Assembly: GCA_902363375.1 (NCBI GenBank)
Contig: CABIZX010000002.1
Location: 434,001-498,000 of the forward strand
Origin: Clostridiaceae bacterium
Lineage (GTDB): Bacteria > Bacillota > Clostridia > Clostridiales > Clostridiaceae
Reading direction: 5' to 3'
DNA: 64,000 nt
Below are positions 36,170 through 45,283 of the stretch, piece by piece. The position numbers and the translations under genes were made by a program. Below the pieces are notes generated by a model. That model was not told the DNA's origin. It saw nothing but the letters and a program-made list of their open reading frames with translations, and did not search any database. Numbering within the stretch: the stretch's first letter is position 1; every line of letters begins with the position of its first letter.

Positions 36170-37915
36170 GTGAAAAAAATCTTGAGCTATGTAAAAAATC
36201 ATTTAGGGGTAACTATATTTGCTGTAGTTTCAATGCTTCTAGTAATTTCAGCGGACTTAACGGTTCCTTATATAACTGAAATATTTATAGATGATGTACT
36301 CCAAGGTAAAAATTATGAAATTATAAATAAAATCTTATTCTTTATAGGAGGTATATCTTTAGTTAAGTTTTTCTTTGGATATTTAAAGGAATATTTATTT
36401 GATTATTTAGGAGTTACTATTTCTAAAGAAGTAAAGGAAACTTTATTTAAGCATATAGAAGGATTATCATTCTCTTACTTTGATAAAGTAAACACTGGGG
36501 AATTAATGTCAAGAGTTGGAGAAGATGCAGATAATATCATGGATATTATGGGATTTGGTTTTAGACTTTTAATAGAAAATATAGCTTACTTTTCTATAGC
36601 TTCAGTTCTATTATTAAGAATAAGTCCAATGTTAACTTTAGTAGCACTTTCTACCATGCCTATAATTGCTTATATTACTATAAAGTCTGAAAAGAAAATT
36701 GACAATGTATATGATAAAATAAGTGACCATATTGCAGAACTTAATACAACAGCACAAGAAAATATTGCTGGAGTTAAATTAGTTAAGGCTTTTGGAAGAG
36801 AAAAGCATGAAATTCTTAAGTTCTTAAGATATAACTCTAAAAACTTTGATTTGCAAATGGAGCATACAAAGATATGGGTTAAATTCTTCCCATTAGAAGA
36901 ATTCTTAGGAAATCTTTCCATAGTGTTAGTAACCTGTGTAGGTGGAATTTTAGCAATATACAATAAGATTACAGTAGGTCAATTAGTAGCATTTACTAGT
37001 TATCTATGGATGCTTATCTGGCCAATGAGAGACTTTGGATGGCTTATGAATCTATTCTCTAGGACTAAGGCTTCTGCAGGAAAGATAAATAAGATATTGG
37101 AAACTAGAACTACTATTGAAAATTCAAAGGATGGAGTTATTCCAGAGAATATAGAAGGAAGTTTATCTTTTAAGAATGTATCCTTTAGCTACAATGAAAA
37201 AAATGTACTAGAGAATATAAACCTTGATATTAAAGCTGGATCAACAGTAGCTATAATGGGAACTACAGGTTCCGGAAAGTCAACTTTGATGGGACTTTTA
37301 GGCAGAAACTATGATATCACAGAAGGCGAAATAACCTTAGATGGTATAAATGTTAAAGACCTAAACCTCAAAACCTTAAGAGATAGCATTTCTATAGTTC
37401 CACAGGATTCATTCCTTTTCTCCGATACTGTAGAGAACAATCTTAAATATGGTAAAAATAACGCTACAAGAGAAGAGTTAGAAAAAGCTATAGAGCTAGC
37501 TTGTGCTAAAGACTTTGTAGATGAACTTAGAGATGGTTATGACACACTAATTGGTGAGAGAGGTCTTGGACTATCAGGAGGTCAAAAGCAAAGATTATGT
37601 ATAGCTAGAGCTCTTTTAAGAGATAGTAAAATTTTAATTTTAGATGATTCAACTTCTGCTCTAGATATGGAGACAGAGTATCAATTACTTAAAAATCTAT
37701 ATCATGGAGAAGAAAAGAAGACTACCTTTATCATTGCCCATAGAATTTCAGCTGTAAAAAATGCAGATGTAATTTTATATATGGAAGATGGAAAAATTGT
37801 AGAACAAGGAAATCATCAAGAACTTTTAAATAAAAAAGGTAAATACTTTGAGATATATCAAACTCAATTTAAAGATTTCTTAGAGTTGTCAGAGGAAGAT
37901 GTGGCTAACTTTTAA
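36170..37915 (+). CDS. ABC exporter half, subunit with degenerate ATP site (BmrC/LmrC-like)
   Basis: 581 aa: six membrane helices (to about residue 310) fused to an ATPase domain. Walker A is GTTGSGKST, signature LSGGQKQR, Walker B ILILDDSTSALD. The catalytic Glu after Walker B is replaced by Asp, typical of one partner in heterodimeric exporters. H-loop IIAHRIS. The GTG at 36170 has GAGGAGGG 6 bases upstream; the TTG at 36152 in frame overlaps that site and is not used. Pairs with the next gene (20-bp gap). Confidence 0.9.
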   Translation: MKKILSYVKNHLGVTIFAVVSMLLVISADLTVPYITEIFIDDVLQGKNYEIINKILFFIGGISLVKFFFGYLKEYLFDYLGVTISKEVKETLFKHIEGLSFSYFDKVNTGELMSRVGEDADNIMDIMGFGFRLLIENIAYFSIASVLLLRISPMLTLVALSTMPIIAYITIKSEKKIDNVYDKISDHIAELNTTAQENIAGVKLVKAFGREKHEILKFLRYNSKNFDLQMEHTKIWVKFFPLEEFLGNLSIVLVTCVGGILAIYNKITVGQLVAFTSYLWMLIWPMRDFGWLMNLFSRTKASAGKINKILETRTTIENSKDGVIPENIEGSLSFKNVSFSYNEKNVLENINLDIKAGSTVAIMGTTGSGKSTLMGLLGRNYDITEGEITLDGINVKDLNLKTLRDSISIVPQDSFLFSDTVENNLKYGKNNATREELEKAIELACAKDFVDELRDGYDTLIGERGLGLSGGQKQRLCIARALLRDSKILILDDSTSALDMETEYQLLKNLYHGEEKKTTFIIAHRISAVKNADVILYMEDGKIVEQGNHQELLNKKGKYFEIYQTQFKDFLELSEEDVANF

Positions 37916-37935
37916 AGAAGAAAGAAGGTGCTAGA

Positions 37936-39723
37936 ATGGCGAAGAATTCAGTTAATCAAGACGAAAAAATTAACAGTTTAAAAGGGCGAGAAATATTACT
38001 TAGGTTAGTAAAGTATGTAAAGCCCTATAAATTAAAGGTATCTTTAGTACTTTTTCTTATGCTTATAGTAATGGGTACAGGGCTTTTAAGCCCTATGCTC
38101 TTAAGAATTGCTATAGATAATTATATAGAAGTAAGGGATGTAGTAGGACTTATAATTATAAGCTTAGGATTAATCGGAATAAATGTGGTAGGAATGTATG
38201 CCAGTAAGCTATCTACCTATCAAATGAATAAAACAACTCACAGTATATTACACACCATAAGACAAGAACTTTATGTGCATATACAAAAGCTATCTTTTTC
38301 CTTCTTTGATGATAGACCAGTAGGAAAAATCCTAGCCAGAGTTGTTGGAGATGTAAACTCGCTTTCAGAGTTATTCTCTAAATCCGTTACAACAGTTATA
38401 CCACAAGCATTAATGCTTATATCTATAGCTATAATACTATTTGTAATGAATATAAAATTAGCTTTAGTTTCCATAATGATATTGCCACTTCTTATGGTAG
38501 TAGTATCTACCATAATGGTGAAATCTAGAGCTAAATGGCAGGTATTTAGACAAAAACGTTCTAATCTAAATGGATTTACCCATGAATCTTTTTCAGGAAT
38601 AAAAATTATTCAGAACTTCACCTTTGAAGAGGAGACTACAAAGAAATTTGAAAAGTCTGTAGGAGAAGTTAGAAACGGGTTTTTATCCGCTGTTAAGTAC
38701 AATGACTGGCTTTGGTCCTTCATTGATATGTCCTTTGGAATAAGCTCTATCATAGTGTATTGGTATGGAGCCAACTTAGCTAGAAGTGGAGAAGTTTCCA
38801 TCGGAACAATAATAGCATTTATATCTTATACTAATATGTTTTGGAGACCTATTATAAATATAGCTTCCTATTACAACACTTTAGTTACCAACTTTGCAGC
38901 AGCAGAGAGAATATTTGAAATCATGGATGTAGTACCAACCATTGATGAAATGGAAGGTAGTGAAGAAATGCCAACTATTAAAGGAACAGTGGAATTTAAG
39001 AATGTTTCCTTCGAGTATGAAAAAGATGTGCAGGTGCTTCACAATGTAAGCTTTAAAATAAAGCCAGGTGAGAACATTGCTTTAGTTGGACCAACAGGAG
39101 CTGGAAAAACTACTATAACTAGCTTAATAAGTAGATTTTACGATGCCACTGAAGGTACGGTTTTAATAGATGGTAATGATGTTTCAAAGGTTAATCTTTA
39201 CTCCCTAAGAAGTCAAATGGGAGTAATGCTTCAAGATACTTTCTTATTTTCTACATCAATTAAAGAGAATATAAGATATGGAAAATTAGATGCAACGGAT
39301 GAAGAAATCATAGCAGCAGCTAAAGCAGTTAATGCTCATGAATTCATTATGAAGCTAGAAAAAGGTTATGATACAGATGTTAATGAGAGAGGTTCAAGAC
39401 TTTCTGTAGGTCAAAGGCAGCTTATATCCTTTGCAAGGGCATTACTTGCAGATCCAAGAATTCTTATTCTTGACGAAGCTACATCTAATATAGATACAGC
39501 TACAGAAATTCTTGTTCAAAAGGGTATAAACAAATTACTTCATGGAAGAACTTCCTTTGTAATTGCTCACAGACTTTCAACTATAAGAGATTGTGACAGA
39601 ATTATGGTAGTAGATGGCGGTGAAATTGTAGAAAGTGGAACTCATGAAGAGTTATTAAAACTTAAAGGCTTCTATTATAACCTATATATGGCTCAGTACA
39701 GCTTCCTAAATGAAGGGGCTTAA
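37936..39723 (+). CDS. ABC exporter half, subunit with catalytic Glu (BmrD/LmrD-like)
   Basis: 595 aa, six membrane helices (about residues 35-320) and an ATPase domain. Walker A GPTGAGKTT, Walker B ILILDEATSNID with catalytic Glu, H-loop VIAHRLS. Its signature reads LSVGQ instead of LSGGQ. Together with the Asp in the partner, this makes one intact and one degenerate ATP site, the standard asymmetry of heterodimeric multidrug exporters. GAAGGTG precedes ATG 37936. The operon probably exports drugs or lipids. Confidence 0.92.
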   Translation: MAKNSVNQDEKINSLKGREILLRLVKYVKPYKLKVSLVLFLMLIVMGTGLLSPMLLRIAIDNYIEVRDVVGLIIISLGLIGINVVGMYASKLSTYQMNKTTHSILHTIRQELYVHIQKLSFSFFDDRPVGKILARVVGDVNSLSELFSKSVTTVIPQALMLISIAIILFVMNIKLALVSIMILPLLMVVVSTIMVKSRAKWQVFRQKRSNLNGFTHESFSGIKIIQNFTFEEETTKKFEKSVGEVRNGFLSAVKYNDWLWSFIDMSFGISSIIVYWYGANLARSGEVSIGTIIAFISYTNMFWRPIINIASYYNTLVTNFAAAERIFEIMDVVPTIDEMEGSEEMPTIKGTVEFKNVSFEYEKDVQVLHNVSFKIKPGENIALVGPTGAGKTTITSLISRFYDATEGTVLIDGNDVSKVNLYSLRSQMGVMLQDTFLFSTSIKENIRYGKLDATDEEIIAAAKAVNAHEFIMKLEKGYDTDVNERGSRLSVGQRQLISFARALLADPRILILDEATSNIDTATEILVQKGINKLLHGRTSFVIAHRLSTIRDCDRIMVVDGGEIVESGTHEELLKLKGFYYNLYMAQYSFLNEGA

Positions 39724-39729
39724 GTGACC

Positions 39730-39751
39730 ATCTAAATCTTAAGATTTAGAT
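39730..39751. repeat. 22-bp perfect palindrome
   Basis: ATCTAAATCTT AAGATTTAGAT, immediately after the ABC exporter stop (39721-39723). No T-run. Could be an operator or a remnant terminator. Confidence 0.7.
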
Positions 39752-39843
39752 CTTGGAACTTACTCATTTAAACAAAGTAAAAAATAGTTTCATTAGGAGA
39801 AATTAAAAAATATCTAATATATAATCAGCTAAACCTTAAGATT

Positions 39844-39883
39844 AAATAGTTTCCTGTATAAATATTTATATAGGAAACTATTT
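39844..39883. terminator. 19-bp hairpin upstream of the first island gene
   Basis: AAATAGTTTCCTGTATAAA pairs with TTTATATAGGAAACTATTT (one mismatch), loop of 2. Lies 50 bases before the GNAT start at 39934. Terminator-like without a clear T-run. Confidence 0.5.
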
Positions 39884-39933
39884 AATAATAAAAAGGTATT
39901 AAAGTTCAAAGAATTTATGTGGGATGTGAAAAT

Positions 39934-40422
39934 ATGAGTGCTGAATTTGAAGTTATAAAAGGAGATATAGAAAACTCTATTCTTATAATGAGAGGAGTTG
40001 CAAATTGGGGACGTTTAAAAGGGCTTAATCTATGGAAGGATGAAGATCTTACTGAAGAAAAGTTGATAGGAAATGCTTTGAAAGAGAACTTTTGTATAGG
40101 AAGAGTTCAAGGAAAGAATGCCTGTTGTATGATTCTACAATGGAAGGATGATTTTTTCTGGCCTAAAGCTAATGAAAATGAAGCAGGATATATTCACAAA
40201 TTATGTGTTAGAAGAGAGTATGCAGGAACAGGTTTACCAGGTAAAATGATTGAATTTGCAATAGAAGAATGTAAAAGAAGAAATATTCATTACCTAAGAT
40301 TAGATACAGGATGGAAAAATGAAAATTTATGTAATCTTTATAGGAGCCTGGGCTTTAGGATTGTAGATAAATTTCCTTTAGGAAATGGAGCTTTTGCGCT
40401 ATTTGAAATGAAGATAGATTAA
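39934..40422 (+). CDS. GNAT N-acetyltransferase (island gene 1)
   Basis: 162 aa. Motif A is VRREYAGTGLPGKMIEFAIEECKRR; motif B has LRLDTGWKNENLCNLYRSLGF. ATG 39934 was preferred over an in-frame GTG at 39919 because GGGATG lies closer to it, though the site is weak. Acetylates an unknown amine. First of 13 GNAT genes up to 57.4 kb, followed after 44 bases by the VOC gene. Confidence 0.82.
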   Translation: MSAEFEVIKGDIENSILIMRGVANWGRLKGLNLWKDEDLTEEKLIGNALKENFCIGRVQGKNACCMILQWKDDFFWPKANENEAGYIHKLCVRREYAGTGLPGKMIEFAIEECKRRNIHYLRLDTGWKNENLCNLYRSLGFRIVDKFPLGNGAFALFEMKID

Positions 40423-40466
40423 TATCATTGAAATTATATCCAACTATATATTAAGGAGGATAATTA

Positions 40467-40904
40467 GTGGAAAATAATAAAGTTAAACTAACAAATGTAT
40501 GTCCAGTTTTTATATCTGAAGATGTGAAAAAAACTGTAGATTTCTATGTTGAAAAACTGGGATTTAAATTTGCAGCACATTATGATAAGATTGATAATTT
40601 TGCAACAATATATAGAGATTCTATTGAGTTTGTAATTGTACAATCGAAGTTTGGGCAAATCCAATCAAACACTAAAAGATATGGTGCAGGTCATGATGTT
40701 TATATTGATACTGACACAGTTAGTGGGGTTGATATAATTTATGAAGAGTTTGTTTCTAAAGGTGTTCATATAGTATCAAAACCACATAAAACAGATTATG
40801 GGAGTTATGAATTTGTTATTGAAGATATTGATGGAAGATTGATTGGGATAGGACTTATTTATAGCAATCAAATATACTTTAAAAACTCAAATTATTTGGA
40901 TTAA
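40467..40904 (+). CDS. VOC family protein (glyoxalase/bleomycin-resistance fold)
   Basis: 145 aa. The opening VCPVFISEDVKKTVDFYVEKLGFKFAAHY and closing YEFVIEDIDGRLIGIG are the paired beta-alpha-beta-beta-beta halves of the VOC fold; the metal ligand pattern is incomplete (Glu in FVIEDIDGR). GTG start with AAGGAGGA 7 bases upstream. Fold members include antibiotic-binding proteins, glyoxalases and dioxygenases. Its place among many GNATs hints at xenobiotic defence, but substrate is unknown. Confidence 0.82.
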   Translation: MENNKVKLTNVCPVFISEDVKKTVDFYVEKLGFKFAAHYDKIDNFATIYRDSIEFVIVQSKFGQIQSNTKRYGAGHDVYIDTDTVSGVDIIYEEFVSKGVHIVSKPHKTDYGSYEFVIEDIDGRLIGIGLIYSNQIYFKNSNYLD

Positions 40905-41054
40905 TACATTGATATAAAATTCATCTATTTTTATATGACGACTTATCAGTAAAGTTATTAATAAGTGATCTGTATTTGTAGTTTAAATTCACTATTCTTA
41001 TAAAATGAACTAATAACTTTTAGACACTAAAAAGATTATAAAATGGAAGGAAGT

Positions 41055-41111
41055 GAGTTTTAGTGGGAGTTTGCTACTTATGATACGCTCTCTCACTAGA
41101 GATAATATATG
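41055..41111 (+). promoter_or_regulatory. Hairpin leader with ribosome site before and start after it (copy 1)
   Basis: GGAAGGAAGTGAG precedes TAGTGGGAG/CTCTCACTA (9 bp, one G-U; 41061-41069 with 41090-41098). ATG follows at 41109, opening a small frame (41109-41174). Same architecture recurs at 42029, 53042 and 56305. Confidence 0.55.
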
Positions 41112-41174
41112 AATAAAGACAATATAAATATAGAAATATCTAATGATGAAGAAATAGATTATAAGAAGCTATAG
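41109..41174 (+). CDS. 21-aa small ORF ahead of the MBL gene
   Basis: MNKDNINIEISNDEEIDYKK-L, highly charged. Its TAG overlaps the GGAGGG ribosome site of the MBL gene, so it may couple translation or be the remnant of a lost gene. Only the start after the hairpin and the overlap support it. Confidence 0.35.
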   Translation: MNKDNINIEISNDEEIDYKKL

Positions 41175-41185
41175 GAGGGATTACT

Positions 41186-42028
41186 ATGAAGTTTAAAATA
41201 ATAGGCAGTGGAGGCTGTGTTGCAATGCCAAAGCCACTTTGCTATTGCAAGGTGTGCAGTGAGGCAAGAAAGAAGGGACATCCTTATTCAAGGTTTGGAT
41301 GTAGCTTATACCTAGAAGATATCAAGGCTCTTATAGATACTCCAGAAGATATAGTTCAGAGCTTGAATTTTGGAGAAATAAAGGAAATCGATAGGGTTTT
41401 ATATAGTCATATGGATCCAGATCATACCCTTGGCATGAGGGTTTTTGAACAACTTCGACTAAATTGGCTAAATATTTCCCAAGGAATAGAATGTGATAAT
41501 CCTATAGAAGTTATAGCTATGAAGCACGTTATGGAGGATTTATATTCCATAAGCTCAAAGCTCGGCTCATATTTTCACTACTATGAAAAAGTAAGAAATT
41601 TAATTAAAAGCTATATAGTTGATGATTCTATGGAAATAGAAGGAATAAAAATAACTTTAATTAAAGCAGAAGATGCTACGGTTTTCGTTTTTGAAGAAAG
41701 CGATAAGAAACTTATATATGCTCCTTGTGATGTGAAACCTTTTCCAGTGAATGAAATCTTTAAAGATGCTGATGTGATGATTATAGGTAATACTGTCATT
41801 GGTGACATCTTAAAGGATGGCTTTATGCTACAAGAGGACAATCCTCTAAGGGAAGAGCTATTTGTGATGGAAGAGATAGTGGAGCTAAAAAATAAATACA
41901 ACATAAAGAAAGTTGTAATGACACATCTTGAGGAAGATTGGGGAAAATTCTATGATGATTACTTAGAACTAGAAAAGCAGTATGAAGACATTAACTTTGC
42001 CTATGATGGAATGATAATAGATTTATAG
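41186..42028 (+). CDS. MBL-fold metallo-hydrolase (PhnP-like)
   Basis: 280 aa. Opens KFKIIGSGGCVAMPKPLCYCKVCSEARKKGHPYSRFGCS, where the Cys group resembles the structural zinc of PhnP-type phosphodiesterases. The metal motif appears as YSHMDPDHTLGM (HxDxDH), with further His/Asp in MTHLEEDWG. The family hydrolyses phosphodiesters of nucleotides or related molecules; a phosphonate operon is absent, so PhnP itself is not implied. Good GGAGGG before ATG. Followed immediately by leader copy 2. Confidence 0.82.
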   Translation: MKFKIIGSGGCVAMPKPLCYCKVCSEARKKGHPYSRFGCSLYLEDIKALIDTPEDIVQSLNFGEIKEIDRVLYSHMDPDHTLGMRVFEQLRLNWLNISQGIECDNPIEVIAMKHVMEDLYSISSKLGSYFHYYEKVRNLIKSYIVDDSMEIEGIKITLIKAEDATVFVFEESDKKLIYAPCDVKPFPVNEIFKDADVMIIGNTVIGDILKDGFMLQEDNPLREELFVMEEIVELKNKYNIKKVVMTHLEEDWGKFYDDYLELEKQYEDINFAYDGMIIDL

Positions 42029-42077
42029 AAGGAGGTGAATTTTAGTAAGAGTTAATAACTCTTGCCATAAAGATATG
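42029..42077 (+). promoter_or_regulatory. Hairpin-bridged ribosome site (copy 2)
   Basis: AAGGAGGTG at 42029-42037, then TTTA..AAGAGTT-AAT-AACTCTT..TAAA (42041-42071), then ATG at 42075. With the hairpin folded the effective spacing is about 6 bases; linear spacing is 37. There is no other site near the ATG. Confidence 0.6.
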
Positions 42078-42926
42078 AAAATAGTTATATATGAAACAGT
42101 TCAGGACTTTTTTAATGAAAATGAGGAATTACTATTAAAAAAGGAAGCAGTAAATCAATTAATACTATTTAATGGATATAGTAACCTTGATAAGCAAACA
42201 ACTAAAGAACTTTTATTTGGACGAGTAGAGGATGAAGAGGGAACATCACTTATTTTCTGCAATGTAAGTCCCTATAACTTATTAATACACAATTTAAAGG
42301 AAGATGTAGAAGCTTCAATTGAACTTTTAGTAGATTATCTCATAGAAAATAATATTGATATAAATGGAATTAACTCTAATAAAAAGGTTTGTGACAAATT
42401 TATTAGTTACTATGAAGAAAAGACTAAATGTAAATTTCAAGAGCGCATGGCTATGGATATTATGGAGCTAAGAGAATTCAATGAAGTTACTTTACCTAAA
42501 GGATATTTTAGAGAGGCTACAGAGAAAGATTTAGATTTAATAGTAGATTGGTATATTAAGTTCGGAAAAGAAGCTTTAAATGAGGACATGGCTGTGGAAG
42601 ACTTTATAGAAAAGTTAGTAGCTAGAGTTAAAAGTGGAGTTATATATATTTTTGAGGATGAAAATCATGTACCAGTTTCTATGGCAGCAACTTCAAGACA
42701 GTTAAAGAAAGGAGTTTCTGTTAGTCTAGTTTACTCAGATGATAGTAGAAGAGGTATGGGCTATGGAGTAGCAGTAGTTTATAACTTAAGTAAATTGTAC
42801 CTAGAAAGAGGAAATGAGTTCTGTAGCCTCTTTGTAGATAAAAGAAATCCTGTATCTAATGGGGTTTACGCTAAGATAGGATATAAAATTATTGAAGATA
42901 ATTTTGATTATAGAATTATTAAGTAG
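42075..42926 (+). CDS. GNAT N-acetyltransferase with N-terminal extra domain
   Basis: 283 aa. About 150 N-terminal residues have no motif I recognise; the C-terminal GNAT domain starts near YFREATEKDLDLIVDWY. Motif A is SDDSRRGMGYGVAVVYNLSKLYLER and motif B is CSLFVDKRNPVSNGVYAKIGY. The ribosome site AAGGAGGTG is 37 bases upstream, separated by a hairpin. This two-domain plan recurs in several predicted acetyltransferases of Firmicutes. Substrate unknown. Confidence 0.85.
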   Translation: MKIVIYETVQDFFNENEELLLKKEAVNQLILFNGYSNLDKQTTKELLFGRVEDEEGTSLIFCNVSPYNLLIHNLKEDVEASIELLVDYLIENNIDINGINSNKKVCDKFISYYEEKTKCKFQERMAMDIMELREFNEVTLPKGYFREATEKDLDLIVDWYIKFGKEALNEDMAVEDFIEKLVARVKSGVIYIFEDENHVPVSMAATSRQLKKGVSVSLVYSDDSRRGMGYGVAVVYNLSKLYLERGNEFCSLFVDKRNPVSNGVYAKIGYKIIEDNFDYRIIK

Positions 42927-42945
42927 AATTAAATGGATAAGTGGC

Positions 42946-43016
42946 TTTCGCAGAACAAGCTAATCTAAATAAATATTGAATAAGCACTTATATTATTTTG
43001 CGAAGGCCGCTTCTCT
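42946..43016. repeat. Short inverted-repeat element (GGCTTTCGCAAAATAA family)
   Basis: GTGGCTTTCGCAGAACAAG and, on the other strand, GCGGCCTTCGCAAAATAAT face each other across about 35 bases. Same ends as the elements at 22102 and 24592, without the middle. Lies between two island genes on the same strand. Confidence 0.6.
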
Positions 43017-43070
43017 TTCAACTTAATATAACTTAGATGATTAAAATTTTAGAAAGTTAGGTGAGTTGCA

Positions 43071-43940
43071 ATGATGAAAATTATAGATACTTTTAAGAAT
43101 TATAAAGATTATATGGAAGAGCATCTAGAGAAAGATCCAAAGGAAAAGATGGAGCTGTGGGAGAGTTATTACAACTCTAATTTCCCAGAGATGGAGAGAA
43201 AGTGTAAAGAAGATTATGAGTCTGAAGGATATAGTTGGAGGGAAATAGGATTAACTAAGGTTTTTAATAGAACTAAGGAAGACTTTCCTAAAATGATGGA
43301 AGGTTACAATAACCTTTTAAACCTTTTAGAGAATATGAATGAGAAAGTTAAAGATATATTTCATGTGGATATAGATATAAATGTAGTACTTTATAGTGGA
43401 CTGTTAAACGCTGCTGGCTGGGTAGATAAATATGAAGGAAAAAGAGCCATGCTCTTTGGAATAGATAAAATTGCAGAACTTGGTTGGCAACATGAAGAGA
43501 AGATAAAAGCATTAGTATGTCATGAGCTTTGCCATGTAGTTCACTTTCAAATTAGAGGAAAAGATAAACTACCAGAGCAGGTGGAGCAGGATAAATATAA
43601 TGAAGGAATCTGGAATATATACGAAGAAGGCTTTGCTCAATATTTTCAGCAGGTATTGGGAAATAGCAGTGTTGATTCTAGAGGAGAGCAGTGGAGTATT
43701 GAATGTGAAAAAATAGAGGAGCAGCTTAAGGAAGAATATATTAAGGCATTAGAAGATAAAGAAAAAGGAACTAGAAATTTCTACGGTGATTGGTTTAAAG
43801 TCTTAGGTATTAGTGATGTAGGTTATTTCTTAGGATCTAGGCTTATAGAAAGTTTAAGCAGAAGATATACCATAGAAGATATAGCGGCTATGGACTTTAG
43901 CCTTATAGAAAAAGAAGTTTTAGAATATTTAAAAGGTTAA
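43071..43940 (+). CDS. Putative HExxH zinc metallopeptidase
   Basis: 289 aa. KALVCHELCHVVHF is a HExxH zinc site (H145-type position in the middle of the chain), with a downstream Glu in YEEGFAQYF (GIWNIYEEGFAQYF) as plausible third ligand. No signal peptide, so probably cytoplasmic. The start ATG follows AGGTGAG. Resembles uncharacterised Zn-peptidase families such as DUF2268 or DUF5700, but I could not fix which. Substrate unknown. Confidence 0.72.
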   Translation: MMKIIDTFKNYKDYMEEHLEKDPKEKMELWESYYNSNFPEMERKCKEDYESEGYSWREIGLTKVFNRTKEDFPKMMEGYNNLLNLLENMNEKVKDIFHVDIDINVVLYSGLLNAAGWVDKYEGKRAMLFGIDKIAELGWQHEEKIKALVCHELCHVVHFQIRGKDKLPEQVEQDKYNEGIWNIYEEGFAQYFQQVLGNSSVDSRGEQWSIECEKIEEQLKEEYIKALEDKEKGTRNFYGDWFKVLGISDVGYFLGSRLIESLSRRYTIEDIAAMDFSLIEKEVLEYLKG

Positions 43941-44035
43941 AGTTTTAAATAGGAATCATTATAAGAGGAAAAATAGACTTTGTAATATTTTAAAAATAAA
44001 AATTTACTAAAGCCTTAAAAGGAAGAAGGCATAAT

Positions 44036-45229
44036 ATGAAAAGATTAAATTTATATTATTTTGGGGATATAGGACTCTACGATAAATATAATCCAGCCTA
44101 TGTCTGTGATGAAAATTTAGTTTCTGAAGTCTTATATATAATTTCAGCAAATGAACATTTCTCATTAACCCAGGAAGATATAAGAAAAGTTATAGATATT
44201 AATAATGATAAGTTAAATAGTATTATAAAGAATTTAAAAAGAATAAATGCAATAGAAGAAAATAAAGAAAAATTTAAAATAAACTTTCCTGTATTTTTAG
44301 AGAAAGATATTGAAGTTATGGATAGACATTTAAAGAATGTGGGAGAGCAAATAGTAGATAAAATTAAAAAAGTAAAACCCATAATAATTGAAAAACTTAA
44401 AAATATAGATATTTATAATAAATTTGATGAAGGGCGATTACTGTACCATATAATTTGTGACATGATTTTTGATGGAATTTCCTTTGAGTTCTTTGAAGAA
44501 AGAGATGTATTTGCAAGCTCTAAGTTTCAGCCAGGCAATAGGAATTATATGATAATTGGATATGAGGATAGCCCTATTGTAGATGATTATAGTAATAAGC
44601 TTTTATGTAGTAGTAATAACTACGGAAATAGTAAGTTCGTATTTAATAGCTTTGGAGATTCTAACGGATTGCGTAAAGATATGTATAGATTTTTTAGGAT
44701 GACTAATCAGAGCATTAAAGAGTCAACACCTTTCAAAGATGTAAATTTATCATATATAAAAATTATAGATAAAGCTAATAAAGATATTATAGAAAAATGT
44801 GGTCATTTCATGTGGAGAATTTTTAATGAAACAATTAAATATGATGAATTATCAATGGAAGACATGGATTTGGCAACTTTCCTTAAAGATATGAACTACA
44901 TAAATATAGATGAAAAGAGCAATAAATTGTATTGTAATGTACCTATATTTCATGAAAAAGATTTGAAAATAATCGACGAAATAAGTGAAATTGTTCTTAA
45001 AGAAATTCTTAAAACAGTAAAAGATACTTTAGATAGCTTAGAGAAGGATGCTAGGAATTTAACGGCTATAAAACATGGAGTTAGCATAAAGGAAGTTGGA
45101 AATGAACTTTGGCATCAAATATTTGGACGTGCCAATGAAGAATTAATAAAAGAAGGAATTGTAGCTAAACCATATGAGAGTGAGGAAGAAGGAAGATACC
45201 TAAAGAGCATGAGGGTATATTTTAAGTAA
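44036..45229 (+). CDS. Winged-helix-type protein with two homologous halves, function unknown
   Basis: 397 aa, soluble, 24% charged. Residues about 28-75 look like a winged helix (LTQEDIRKVIDINNDKLNSIIKNLKRINAI). FPVFLEKDIEVMDRHLKNV (about 85) and VPIFHEKDLKIIDEISEIV (about 320) are repeated, so the two halves probably arose by duplication. No enzyme motif. AAGGAAGAAGG precedes ATG. It follows the putative zinc peptidase in the same direction with a 95-bp gap. Regulator of neighbouring genes is possible. Confidence 0.6.
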   Translation: MKRLNLYYFGDIGLYDKYNPAYVCDENLVSEVLYIISANEHFSLTQEDIRKVIDINNDKLNSIIKNLKRINAIEENKEKFKINFPVFLEKDIEVMDRHLKNVGEQIVDKIKKVKPIIIEKLKNIDIYNKFDEGRLLYHIICDMIFDGISFEFFEERDVFASSKFQPGNRNYMIIGYEDSPIVDDYSNKLLCSSNNYGNSKFVFNSFGDSNGLRKDMYRFFRMTNQSIKESTPFKDVNLSYIKIIDKANKDIIEKCGHFMWRIFNETIKYDELSMEDMDLATFLKDMNYINIDEKSNKLYCNVPIFHEKDLKIIDEISEIVLKEILKTVKDTLDSLEKDARNLTAIKHGVSIKEVGNELWHQIFGRANEELIKEGIVAKPYESEEEGRYLKSMRVYFK

Positions 45230-45283
45230 AAATAGTTTTATAGAAAATAGTAGATTTAATTTTAAATAGAAAGTGGTGATTAG

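Noticed and set aside
36085..36279. 64-codon plus-strand frame overlapping the start of the first ABC exporter gene
   Set aside because: It overlaps the GTG start region of the ABC gene in another frame by over 100 bases, and has no protein-like pattern. A leader function cannot be excluded but is not supported.
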